From assembly GCF_963676685.1 (NCBI RefSeq), contig NC_092346.1, positions 49,257,062 through 49,321,061 on the forward strand: a stretch of DNA of 64,000 bases. Direction: 5' to 3'. Source of the stretch: Mytilus edulis (lineage: Eukaryota; Mollusca; Bivalvia; Mytilida; Mytilidae). This document shows positions 31,811 to 43,149 of the stretch, piece after piece. The notes under the pieces were generated by a model. It had not been told where the DNA came from, did no database searches, and saw nothing but the letters and a program-made list of their open reading frames with translations. Position numbers and translations under genes: made by a program. Numbering within the stretch: position 1 is the stretch's first letter; every line of letters starts with the position of its first letter.

Positions 31811-32735
31811 TTATAAACTACGACATTTCTCGCAAGTATAATTCATTATTTTGTTCAACACATGCAAAAGAAATAATCTTCGCCGATGTAACATTTCAAT
31901 TTATTACAACAGCATGCCTTCACTGAATTCATTTAGGTGCACAAATAATACGATTAAAGTTGTTTTGTTTCTATTTTGGGGGACAATTTCCTCCGTTTAT
32001 GATACGCTTAGCTACTTTGTGTACAAAATATCAGTATAATATTTCGACCCCACTATTTGAAGTTAACAAAAAAGGTTTGTGAACTATACAAAATGAAATC
32101 CTTGTTTTTACGTTCGTAGTAACGTAGTACATTCCATTGTCGGTCACCTGTGTCAATTCACGTGCACACTGACTACATTGTTGTTGTATTTGAATCTTTC
32201 GGCCAATGAAATGAGATGTTACAAGTTGTTTGTTTATGATACGCCAGAATGTTATCAATGAATTATCAAATGCTAAACTTCACTGCATTTCAGTATATTT
32301 TTCAACTGGAAAGCATTATGAATGAAGTTTCATGCAAGCACAAATTTGTCCTTTAATGTATATGATGAAGGGCCGGAAATATTTGTTTTATGTTGATCAA
32401 AATTAGGGAAATTTTTCTGCGAATTCGTAATTACGGTATCGTGAAAACCCTCAAATTCACCAAGAAAAGCCATGGGACCATATATATTTGAGTGCGGTAA
32501 AATCATAAATAGATATCGAGCTTTAATTAGACAACAGCAGTTTTTCCATAATTAGTTTATTAAAAACGCCTTTTAAGAAGATAATTGTAAAAATAGCATT
32601 GCCGGCAATGGGGCCACCATTTAGTACTTTATATTCTTGACTGTTGATGTAATTTAATAAAAAAAAAAATTGTGTTACACAGTATATTGCATTAGAATAT
32701 TGCTATCGTTGTTGGTTGTTACATGGTGACTTTTC

Positions 32736-32822
32736 CAGTGGCGGATCCTCGAGGGCGGATCCAGGGGGGAAAAGGGGGGGGGGGGGGGTTCCGGGGGTTT
32801 AAAATGGCTGGATCCGCCACTG
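32736..32822. mobile_element. 87-bp MITE with CAGTGGCGGATCC inverted ends
   Basis: The left end CAGTGGCGGATCC and right end GGATCCGCCACTG are perfectly inverted and flank a G-rich centre. TTTTC precedes (32731-32735) and follows (32823-32827) the element, so a 5-bp duplication is likely. A second member is at 56020-56153. It lies about 305 bp upstream of the transporter start codon. Confidence 0.7.
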
Positions 32823-33127
32823 TTTTCGATATGAACATAAAGATCCGGGATAGATTTAAATAAGACCGCAATCCAACAACATTAAAATACAAAATCCTTC
32901 ACGTTGTCGACACAAGGTCTTCAAAAACAAACAGGTGTTTAACGTTTTCAAGATTAAAATCATCCAAGAGTTTGTAGAAATTGTGAATAACGTAGACGAC
33001 CTCCAATCCAAACAAAACTCCCAAAAGGACAAACACATTTAGATGTCATTAATTTTATTTTACAATCGTATATTTTCACATCGAAATGCTAATTTAGTTA
33101 ATGTTAATATTGATATAAATGTACTAG

Positions 33128-36100
33128 ATGTTAAAAGACAAAGAAACAACAGATGGCTGCTATGCTTGGATAGTTTTATTTGGTAAGTTTTAATTATAGT
33201 TTAAATTATCAGCACGTTTTGGTTGAACATACATAGCTAAAACATTTCAATCACAAAAATATTGAATTTCAAAGGAAAGTCCATAATTAAAATTTATGTC
33301 AAAAATCAAAAGCTCAAACTCATCAGACGAATAGATAACAACTGTCATATTCCTGACTTGGTACAGGCATATTGCTATTATACAGTTATGCGTACTCATG
33401 ATGGTACATCCTGTAAATTAGGTTAACTTATATTGTGGCATGGCATAATGCCATGTTTGCTCAGACTGTTTATGACGTCCCTGATATGAACTGATTGAAC
33501 TTTTATTCTGGGAGAACATGGTTTATTTGGAGTTGTAATTGACTTTGAACTAACTCTCAGCTACTAGGAGTTATTTTTCTTGTTTAAGGATTATGTACCC
33601 TTGTGTTGATTCAATGCTAAACATATGGAAATTTTACAGAAAATCCACAGCCTTTATCCTTGCACTCTCATATTTGGCAATTTGATGACTGATAGATATA
33701 GGATTATTGCATACAGTGTAGCATTGATTTATTTCCTTAAAACAAGTATTATTATTATTACCAATGTAGTTATTGGTTAAAACAAATAAAAATATGGACA
33801 AAATCATGTACACCTTTTAGGGTGCGCTCGACTTAATGACTCAGCACGAGGCTTTTTTGAATTTACAGGTTGGTTTAAATTTTTTGTAAAACACTAGCAC
33901 ATCATAGAAAAGCAAGTGAGTAATGTATGTTCCAAATTTTATAACAAAAATCTCTTTATATAAAGCTGTTGATTTTCTTTTAAAATCCTGGTTTACATGT
34001 AAATAATAATGCTTGCAAGTTTCCCCTTGGTGTATTTACAAAATGGCCTATCTCTATTATTCGTTATATCTGTAGTTTGATACAATTGAAGTTTGAAAAA
34101 TTCGTACAAAAATGGCTACAGAAGGGGTCATAAACCTTAAATTGTTTATTTTTGGCATGTCGGGGCCTACTATAGCTGTATACGGTACGGGTTTCACATA
34201 TTAATGAATGTCAGAAGTATGGTGATTGCCTAAAGTTTGGTGGATATATAGGTGTCTCGTTGTCATTCATACCACAACTAAATATTTACATTTAATTAAA
34301 TCAAAATTTGATTCAGCATACATTTTGCTCTTGACGACAATATTGATTCAGAAGTTTACCATGGTTAATTTTCTAATAGAACGTTGTGATTCGAAATTAA
34401 CTTGTATCACAGAACCTCATCCTTATATTATTTCAAGTTTATTATTGCCTTTATCTAATCTCATGTTGTTTTCATTCATTTGCAGCCTGTACAGTGTTGC
34501 AGTTTCTGACAGACAGCATTCTGAAATCTTTTGGACTCTTTTACGTTGAAATTATCGACGAATTTCAGGAAAGTGTCTCATTTACCAGTCTAATAACAGG
34601 AATAATGTTTGGCGTTTACTGTCTATCAAGTAAGTCCAGTGTCCATTACCACGTGCATCGGAACTAGACTTAAACTCCTACTGTGAAACTACCCCTGTAC
34701 CACAGGTCAAGCCCTAGCGGGGTACTGGCACCTGCGTCACAAAAAAACATAGTATTTACAAACAACTTTATATCAATGATTGTAATAAAAATGGAGAAGA
34801 TACTTACAAAGATTTATAAGTCTAATACAATAACGTTAAAAAAACCAATCAAACATTGGTTATTTTGTAAAAGTACATTAAAGTAACAAATTCATATTCA
34901 CATATTATTGGAAATCTTTCCTTCGTCAATAAAAGATTAAAAAAATATCAACCTTGAAATTAAAAACTCTTAAAACATCTGATAAATTGTTCAAGATAAA
35001 TACAATCATATATTATAATCACATGCAGCTCTAAAAGTGCATGTGGTTAAATTTATATTTGATAAAATAATAGATAATAAGGGGTTCTGATATTTATTCA
35101 GCTGTTATTAGTTTTTTTTACAATTGTTCGACGTTTTGAAATGCGTGTGTCATAGATTACCAGATTTGTTCCATTAATCGTATTTGCATTCATTGTTTTC
35201 CCTTGAATGACATATCATTGAATCATTTAAGAGTTATAATTGAATATTACATGGCACTAACAGTAACTATATATCGTTTTTGCTTATTTGTTATTGTTTG
35301 TCCTGTTAAAGTATTCTGGGTTTTATTTAAAACAGGTAATACATTTTGGCACTTCAGTTAGTACGAGCTATTAGAGAGAGAGAGAGAGAGAGAGAAAAAA
35401 AAACATGCTATATCAAACTGTTTGATACTGGCGTTCGTCGTTGATTAATATTTTTTTCAAACATCTTACCTGATTCTACGACATATACCCAATGTTTCCT
35501 TAAAACATATACCAATTTATAATTTCAGCGTTACCAGTCATGATGTATCTGATAAAAGCTATCCAGCCAAGAGGTGTTATGATCATTGGAAGTGTTTTGA
35601 TAGCAGCCGGATATAGTCTTAGTTGTCTTGCACCGAACATTTATTTCCTACTCTTTTCAATAAGCATTTTAGTTGGTGGGTATGTCAAAGCAATAAATAC
35701 TTTCTAGTTTGATATAAGTTGATTGACCGCGTGGTACAATTATTTTTCAGTTTCGATGGTTTGGTGTGGAAATTAATAAAAAAAATCTGTTTTAGTAACC
35801 GTTAGTTGACGTATTTTTTCTCAAATTTCGTATTACAATGAACATTCTAGTTCATGAAAAGAATGTCGGAATATATTACTTGGAAATGAAATCGTTTTTG
35901 GATATGAACAGTTTTAGAAGTAAGTTATTTATGGTTTAAATTATAAACGACTCTGCTACTGCAATACTCCCGCAGAAAGTGATCAGAAACATTCTTACCA
36001 TAGAAACGTATTCTAAATCAAGTGTACCTTGCACATCTGACACAAATGGGAGGGAGCTGTAATGACGCTACATTTAAAAACGTATTATCCGATCATAAAC

Positions 36101-38960
36101 ATGCTGGTTGACCTTTGTTCAAAGATAATGATGTATTTTACTGGTACTGTTTTATAGTCTCCAGTTTGTTCAGATATATCTAAAACGTGCATTCTTAGTT
36201 TAAAGAACATCATACAAAAGAAAGATATAAAACAAAAACAACACTGGCCGTTTCGGGGCTTTATGTCTTCATGGCTAGTTACCGACATCGCATGAGTACT
36301 GCATGGTAATTTGTATTAATCATGAACATAAAATGCCGAAAAGAACACGGCCGTGATATTGGTTCGTTTCATTACATCGTTAACGCCTCCAGAATGTATG
36401 CGGTTGTTGAATTGGTCGGGCTAACCATTGACGTTCAACAAAATATTTGGATAATTTGCTACTTCTCCCATTAAAACACTTCTTACGAAATCAAAAACTA
36501 AGAAAGACTGGCTGTGAGTCGCAAAAATATGTCTGGAAATACATGTAGTTACTCATCTTCTTGTTAACGTGTGTGCTGGAACGTATAAATACTGTATAGA
36601 TACTTGTCGGCTAAATACAAAGGTATAACAATTATATTCATGAAACGTTCAAATTGTATCGTCCTTCGGACATTTATTCAGTTTGTGAGTTGACTGCCCC
36701 CGGTAAACACATCAATAAATATATCTCGACAAATATGCCAAATCCTACAGATGCACTTGTCTTAGATGCGTCTTTCTAAGATGTGTCAAATGACGATGCG
36801 ATTTGCATAATTGAAAATTTTGTTCTAAAAGATGTTCTAATATGAGCAAATTTTTTAATCTGATATATACATTTTCAGGTGTGGGCATGTCATGTATATT
36901 TCCACCATCAATTTATGCCTTGGGTACATATTTTACCAAGCGAAGAGCGACAGCAAATGGCATAGCAATATCAGGTTGCAGTTTAGGAGCATTAGTTAGT
37001 CCGCCTTTATACCAGTATCTAATAAAAACATACGGTCTAAGAGGAGCGCTGTTGGTAACAGGAGCAATTCTTCTCAATAACTTACCAATGGCATTTCTTC
37101 TTAGGACTCCAAACAAAGTTGAGCAATCAGAGAAAGCCCATAGATCGCCTTTAATCAACAAAAAAGATCCAGTGCAGGAGATGAAACCGACTAAAACATT
37201 AAATGGAGATATTCATACAAATAATTTTCATTTTATAAATGGATATACTAGTATGTCAGAAAGAATACATAAATCTAATCATAATGGAATCGGTTTATTT
37301 AGTTCTCATCCTCAACTTTCGACTAATTTAGAATTAGAACTTGAAGTGAAAGTACCGAATATGGATGAAAATAAAAGTAATTCTGACGAACATCTTAATG
37401 GTAAAACATTTTATCGGGAGTTTCCTCTAAGTTCGTTCAAATATTTCAGCAGTAGTGCATTAATAGTATATCCAATATTAGCTGAAAGTGAATACAGAAT
37501 TAACGAAAATGAGAGCTCTGTAAAACTAAATGATTCCGTCACTAACCCAGTGTGCAACTTATTAAAGAAACCAACGTTCTTAATATTCTTATTAGCAAAC
37601 TCTTTATCAACTATTGTTGCGTCAACGTTCTTGTCATTCTTACCTTTACATGCCAAGCAAAACAATATAAATGAAGCTAAAATGGTCATCCTTGTCTCAC
37701 TGACTGGAGCAGTGGATTTAATTGGTAGAATCTTGTGCGGTATCTTAGCGGACAGGTCACACGTTCAAAGTTATCAAATTCTCGTTGTCTCACAACTAAT
37801 ATGTGGTGTTACTTATAATTGTAATCAGTTTATGACGTCATTTTCGGGACTTGTCGTATTCTGTGTTTTGATTGGTCTATTTAGTGGAATGTTTTTACCT
37901 CTGCGACATTCAATAATGGTGGATATCAGCGGAATAGCATTGTATCCAACTGCTTTGGCGATCACAACTGTATCTCAGTTACCAATTTATGTTGCTGGAC
38001 CTCTAGCATTTGGTAAGATTTTGCCTTGTTATTTTTAGCTCATTGATACGAAAGCGAAAATCATAATGCTATCTACAGGATTTTTTAAAAGCTTTAACAT
38101 AAACTTGCTCTTTGTCTAAAAAGCGAAAAAGTACGGAAAACAATTCATTATGTCAACATAAACCACTTTTAAATAATAAGCCCAAATACCACTTGATTGG
38201 ACATTTCTGATGTACATGTACCCATTCACCGTAGAAAGGGTTTTGGAATTAAAATTACATGTACTTAATCCATTTCTACATGTCTTAAAGAGGAAGTTGT
38301 TAAAAACTTCTTAGTCGAGATGCACATTCATTATATAAAAAAGTCTTTTAAAACATTTAAGGTATTACGGTATCGATAATTATGAATGTGCTTTCTTTTT
38401 TCACTTTTTTTTATAAGTAGATATAGGAAGTTGTGGTGTGAGTGCCAATGAGACAACTCTCAATCTAAATAACAATTTTTAAAAAAAGTAAACCATTATA
38501 GGTCAATGTACGGTCTTCAACACGGAGCCTTGGCTCACACAAAACAACAAGTTATAAAGGGACCCCAAAATTACTAGTGTAAAACCATTCAAACGGGAAA
38601 ACCAACGGTCTAATCAATATAAAATTTAAAAAAAATGAGAAACGAGAAACACGTATAAATTACATAAACAAACGACAACTACCGTACATCAGATTCCTGA
38701 ATTAGGACAGGTGCAAACATTTGCAGCGGGATTAAACGTTTTAATGGATCCAAACCTTCTCCCTAAGGACTTCAATGAATCATATTATTACTTTATTTTT
38801 AGGTATACTTCGTGATATCAACGGTAATTTCATAGCATCTTATCACTTGATAGGTGTGGTTGCCTTGCTCTCCGGTGTGTTATTTTTATGTGGACCATTA
38901 CTTAAAAGATGTCAAAAGAATGTACCATGTGAAGAGGGCCGTAACACACAAACAACGTAG
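33128..38960 (+). CDS. SLC16/monocarboxylate-transporter-like MFS protein, five exons
   Basis: Exons: 33128-33182, 34486-34629, 35529-35675, 36879-38012, 38803-38960. All introns are GT-AG and all interrupt codons after base 1. The join is exactly 546 codons (545 residues plus TAG). Exon 1 gives a short cytosolic N-terminus and the SLC16 signature at the start of TM1 as DGCYAW (family form DG[GS][WY][GA]W). Exon 2 continues with LKSFGLFYVEI, exon 3 with TM2-3. Exon 4 holds TM4-6 (FTKRRATANGIAISGCSLGA), a long hydrophilic loop (residues about 185-310) typical of the family, and TM7-11 with GRILCGILADRS. Exon 5 holds TM12 (GVVALLSGVLFLCGPLL) and a cytosolic tail. It is a plasma-membrane carrier, probably for monocarboxylates or related solutes; the substrate cannot be read from sequence. 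A family A repeat sits in intron 4 and another mussel repeat in intron 1. This is the only convincing host gene here. Confidence 0.9.
33268..33375 (+). repeat. Mussel repeat in transporter intron 1
   Basis: AATCAAAAGCTCAAACTCAT followed by GATAACAACTGTCATATTCC and TGACTTGGTACAGGCA, an arrangement I know as a common mussel repeat. It lies inside intron 1 in the sense of the gene. Confidence 0.5.
38415..38770 (+). repeat. Family A repeat in transporter intron 4
   Basis: A nearly complete copy running from GAAGTTGTGGTGTGAGTGCC to GCAGCGGGATTAAACG, ending about 30 bp before the last exon's splice acceptor. It is an insertion into the intron and leaves the splice sites intact. Confidence 0.75.
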
Positions 38961-39074
38961 CTGCAATATTGTTGCACAAGAGATGAACACAAAAAAGCCA
39001 CGAAGAACCCCCAGAGACATGTCTGAACATTTTCAGTAAAAACAGATATGTGAAATGAATCTGTAGCACATTGC

Positions 39075-39080
39075 AATAAA
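39075..39080 (+). terminator. Poly(A) signal AATAAA of the transporter gene
   Basis: AATAAA 115 bases downstream of the stop codon at 38960, a normal position for a short 3' UTR. Confidence 0.5.
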
Positions 39081-39324
39081 GACTTAAAACACTGATGAAT
39101 CATGAAAGGTTGTCATGAACTCGTGTGCCTCAGCTGTTACACTGTTACAAGTTACGACTGCTATTGCATACATCTTTTTATAAATTGTTTGTCGTTAGAT
39201 CGGAAGAGCCTTGCATATATACTTATTGTCATTAAATATCAGCTAATGTTTCTTTAAAATACATTAAAGCTGAATACTTTATGATGTTATACTACTGTTT
39301 CAGAAAAGGAGACTGTTTGGTACC

Positions 39325-39415
39325 ATTTAAACGTTTAATCCAGCTGCAATTGTTTGCACCTGTCCTAAGTCAGGAATCTGATGTTCACTGATTGTCGTCT
39401 GTTTATATCTATTTA
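39325..39415 (-). repeat. Family A repeat fragment (3' part)
   Basis: Contains GCACCTGTCCTAAGTCAGGA and TCTGATGTTCACTGATTGTC, the reverse complement of the family A tail. Confidence 0.55.
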
Positions 39416-40002
39416 ACGAAAATCAATATTGTGCTTTTAAAGAAATTTCAGCTATACCTATGTTCAACTATGATAAACCCGAAGTTGTCATGTATTCAAA
39501 ACTGTAGCATCGATTAACAGATTATCTAGAATATAATACCCCAGTCCCACTAGGCCACGATCGCACTACGATCTGTGAAAAAAATGCAAATTTTAATGAT
39601 CGTAGTACGATCGTGTAGATCGCAGTAAGGTCGTATCACGGTCGTGGTGAGGTCTTCAAGATCGTGATGAGCGTGGCAAACTTTGAACATGTTCAAAACA
39701 ATCGTGGTGCGGTCGTGGCGAAAACAGGTCGTAGTAGAAGCGTAGTGAGAGCGCACTAAGATCGTAGTAAGATCGCAAAGGTCGTTGTACCATCGTAGTG
39801 AGAGCGTAGCGAAAGCGTGATTCTATTCGGAGAAACTGCGCTACGATCTCATTGCGACGTTATTACGACCATCACGTTCTCACCGCGACCAAACTACGCT
39901 TCCACTACGACTATACCGCGCTGTTCACGACCATAGTACGATTCAAGCACGCCCTTGCCGTCCTCATCACGCTCTTCTTACGACCTGACTACGTTCATTT
40001 CG

Positions 40003-40195
40003 TATAGATTAGACCGTTGGTTTTCCCGTTTGAATGGTTTTACACTAATAATTTGTGGGGCCTTTTATATCTTGCTGTTCGGTGTAAGCCAAGGCTCCGT
40101 GTTGAAGGCCGTATCTTGGCCCATAATGGTTACTTTTAAAAATTGTTTCTTGGATTTAGAGTTGTCTCAATGGCACTCATACCACATCTTCCTAT
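40003..40195 (-). repeat. Family A repeat nested in the inverted-repeat element
   Basis: Reverse-complement copy: TAGACCGTTGGTTTTCCCGT, TTGAAGGCCGTATCTTGGCC and ATGGCACTCATACCACATCT. It lies between the left array and the central ORF. Confidence 0.65.
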
Positions 40196-40255
40196 ATCTA
40201 TTGACACATCTGTTTCATATCTGCTATCGTTCACTAAAATATCGTCATTTCAGCT

Positions 40256-40408
40256 TTATGGACCAGCAATAGGTTGTAATTTAGGTCGGATTGGTCGGTC
40301 CGACATTTCTACTTGATCAAGATTCGTTACTATCAGAGCTCCATTTGCCTCTACATGTACATCTACCCTAACACCACGCCCACGTGTTCTAGTAGATTTT
40401 GGCGGCAT
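40256..40408 (-). CDS. Small 50-residue ORF inside the inverted-repeat element
   Basis: ATG at 40408-40406 and TAA at 40258-40256. It begins with a basic, Ser/Arg-rich segment (MPPKSTRTRGRGVRVDVHV) and ends RPKLQPIAGP. Its codon content is less AT-rich than the neighbourhood and contrasts with the arrays on both sides. It might be the first exon of a transposase or accessory protein, or a remnant. I recognise no family. Confidence 0.3.
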   Translation of the reverse strand: MPPKSTRTRGRGVRVDVHVEANGALIVTNLDQVEMSDRPIRPKLQPIAGP

Positions 40409-40849
40409 GACTGTATTTTTTTTTTCGAGAAATCTACGTATTAATCAGAAATAGAACTGAAGGAATGATACTGTATTGATATGGAACACGATGTTGACGT
40501 TATTGCTGAGAGCGCAGTAAGATCGCGGTTTGAACGTAGTGTAATCGTGGTAAACACGTGCTATAATCGCAGTAGAAGCGTGGTTAGATCGTGTTGCAAT
40601 CGGATAACTCGTGGTATGGTCGTAGTGAGAATGTGATGAGCGTAGAAAGATCTTGATAAGCGTAGTAAGGTCGCAGAATAAGCGCGGTGAGAACGTGTTC
40701 GTTGTAGAAGCGTAATGAGGACGTAGTAGCATCGTGAAAGCAACGAAAATTTACATTTTCATGCCGCTCATACCGCGACCTCACCACGATCTGAATTTAA
40801 TTTAGATCGCGGTGAGCGTGGTGCGATCGTGGTCTAGTGGGACTGGGGC

Positions 40850-41460
40850 TTCAGGCATCAGCAAGTTTGACGTTAACTTTTCTTTTAATTACTAAGTACT
40901 GAAAATGTTTTCTGCTGTAAGATAAAATGTACTACATTCTAATCAAGATTTTGTTAAAAGAGAGGCAAAGGAACATTCTAGGTCATATTTCAAAAGAAAC
41001 AGACAAAGAGACAAACAACAGTACAAAAAACAACACAAAACAAAGACTGAGTAGCACGAAGCTCACCTAAAACGGGGAATGGTTTAAGGTGGTACCCAAC
41101 ACTTTCACTAAAATTAATTTGGCTCCTTTAAATTTCATAAAATTTTGACAAAGTATATACTTTGTCCCTTTGACAAAAATATTTAAATTTCAAATAATTT
41201 GAACCAACCGTTTTGTCAGAAAAATTACACTGGTTATATAGCAATTTGACAAACTCCAATTTTGATCATTGAGAAGCTTAATATTCCCTTTACAACATAA
41301 CGTAATTAAAACGTTTAGCTGAGTTATATCCCTTAAGGTGCTCTGGAAGGTTAAGCAGATCCTGCTACACAACAGCAACTAATTATTTGAAAAATGGAAC
41401 ATTTCTATTGGCTGGTTTCATCTTTCTCATTGTTAACAAAAGGGCTTATTGAAGATAACA
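40850..41460. other. No gene recognised
   Basis: AT-rich DNA with only short, unsupported open frames. It contains GTTAAGCAGATCCTGCTACA near 41350, a motif I associate with mussel repeats. Confidence 0.4.
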
Positions 41461-41464
41461 GGCT

Positions 41465-41960
41465 AATAATGTTGTATACCAGAAGCGCGTTTCGTTTACA
41501 AAAAGACTCATCATTTACGATCCGAAGTTGAATGAAGAGCATCCCGGCCCCTAAAAGTTTTGTCAAATACAGCTATTTGAGGTAATCTATTTCTGATACA
41601 AAAATCCGTAGTACATTGTATTACGAAAGTTCCAAAAATTTTAAATAGTTGATTTATAAATATGACCCTATCAATGATAATTCATGTCAACACATATACC
41701 CGAGTGCTGAATACTTGACTGATAATACCCTTGAAAACCTCAACCAGCAGTTAATTGTAATCACCAAAAATACCAGGTTTATAATTGTGTATGTCAGACG
41801 CATATTTCGTCTACGAACGACACAGTAATCAGTGACGATCGAAAAAAAGATTTAGAGAGATTTAAATACAAAAAATCTCATCCAAAATACCAGGCGTATA
41901 TATATATTTTTTTTTTTACATCAGACGAGTACAAAGACTCATCAATGACGCTCGGGAAAA
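41465..41960 (+). repeat. Degenerate family C repeats
   Basis: Three partial copies: CCAGAAGCGCGTTTCGTTTA at 41480, CAGACGCATATTTCGTCTAC at 41795, and CATCAGACGAGTACAAAGAC with AATGACGCTCGG at 41920. Each is a diverged CAGACG..TTTCGTCTAC core. Confidence 0.6.
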
Positions 41961-42065
41961 GGCTCAATCTAATTAAAATATAGATATCTGATTTCGTTAT
42001 ACTACATATGAGTATGTAGTATAACGAAATCAGAGATCTATATTTTGATAAGATTGAATAAGGCT
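41961..42065. repeat. About 100-bp hairpin
   Basis: The left arm (AAAATATAGATATCTGATTT, CGTTATACTACATA) and right arm (TATGTAGTATAACG, AAATCAGAGATCTATATTTT) are nearly perfect inverses around a 4-base loop. It sits between a family C repeat and a LINE 3' end. Confidence 0.7.
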
Positions 42066-42111
42066 AAGAGATGTGAACTTCATCATCTCTAGAATCCCGT
42101 TTGTACTATAA

Positions 42112-42748
42112 TAAAATTGAGAATGGAAATGGGGAATGTGTCAAAGAGACAACAACCCGACCAAATAAAAAACAACAGCAGAGGGTCACCAACAGGTCTT
42201 CAATGTAGCGAGAAATTCCCGCACCCGGAGGCGTCCTTCAGCTGGCCCCTAAACAAATAAATACTAGTCCAGTGATAATGAACGCCATACTAATTTCCAA
42301 ATTGTACACAAGAAACTAAAATTAAAATAATACAAGACTAACAAAGGCCAGAGGCTCCTGACTTGGGACAGGCGCAAAAATGCGGCGGGGTTAAACATGT
42401 TTGTGAGATCTCAACCCTCCCCCTATACCTCTAACCAATGTAGAAAAGTAAACGCATAATAATACGCACATTAAAATTCAGTTCAAGAGAAGTCCGAGTC
42501 TGATGTCAGAAGATGTAACCAAAGAAAATAAACAAAATGACAATAATACATAAATAACAACAGACTACTAGCAGTTAACTGACATGCCAGCTCCAGACTT
42601 CAATTAAACAGACTGAAAGATTATGATTTCATCATATGAACATCAGGCACAATCCTTCCCGTTAGGGGTTTAGTATCATACCATCATAACATATATGAGA
42701 AGAACATAACCCGTGTCATGCCAACAACTGTTTTTAGAATAAATGTGT
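42112..42748 (-). repeat. LINE 3' untranslated region (family D)
   Basis: Read on the minus strand it follows the LINE stop codon directly and ends TTTGACACATTCCCCATTTC, then CATTCTCAATTTTATTA. Blocks such as GAGGCGTCCTTCAGCTGGCC and ATGCCAGCTCCAGACTTCAA recur at 62518-63120, and the last 90 bases recur inverted at 57853-57943. This explains a very common mussel repeat as the 3' end of this LINE. Confidence 0.65.
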
Positions 42749-43149
42749 TTAGTTCCGATGCAAAGACCTTATCAGTGACTCAATATTAACGCCAAAATAT
42801 GCAATCTTTAATGACTTGACAACAGTATCGTAATTATATCCCTTCTTAATAAGTCTATTCAAAGGTTTTGTAAGTTTCTGAGGTGAATACTGACACCTTT
42901 GTGCTTTATAAAGAATATTTCCATAAAAAATTGGATGTGAAATACCTGAACGTATTAGAAGTCTGCATGTTGAGCTATATTTACGAATGATGTCTTTATA
43001 CCGATGATAAAATTTAGTAAATGTTTTGACTAGTTTGTGATATCGAAAACCCTGGTGTAATAATTTTTCAGTAATACATAAATTTCTCTCGTTAAAATCT
43101 AAAACATTGTTACATACACGAGCGAATCGTACAAGTTGAGATATATAAA
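42749..43149 (-). pseudogene. C-terminal remnant of a LINE reverse transcriptase protein
   Basis: An open minus-strand frame of about 133 codons without an ATG, ending in TAA at 42751-42749. It contains YISQLVRFARVCNNVLDFNE and LLHQGFRYHKLVKTFTKFYH, then KYSSTCRLLIRSGISHPIFY. This matches my memory of the C-terminus of a reverse-transcriptase-bearing element protein widespread in molluscs and cnidarians (consensus YISQL.RFAR...DF..RN...KLL.QGYRYHKL...F.KFY.R). It is 5'-truncated: homology stops at 43150 where the palindrome begins. Only the tail and 3' UTR remain, so it is inactive. Confidence 0.6.

Larger units (their letters stand above)
39539..40848. mobile_element. 1.3-kb inverted-repeat element with GATCG/CGTAGT arrays
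   Basis: The left end CCCCAGTCCCACTAGGCCAC and the right end, read inverted, CCCCAGTCCCACTAGACCAC, match over about 28 bp with one mismatch. Inside, degenerate 8-12-bp units (GATCGTAGTAAGATCG-like, GTCGTGGTGAG-like) fill 39560-39995 and 40500-40800. Their orientation flips near 39840 and 40765. The centre holds a family A repeat (40003-40195) and a 50-codon ORF on the minus strand. No flanking duplication was seen (ATAATA / CTTCAG). It is probably a DNA transposon of unknown superfamily. Confidence 0.65.

Noticed and set aside
39550-40787. Thr/Arg/Tyr-rich open frames in the GATCG element
   Set aside because: They overlap in several frames and mirror the short-unit arrays; not real proteins.
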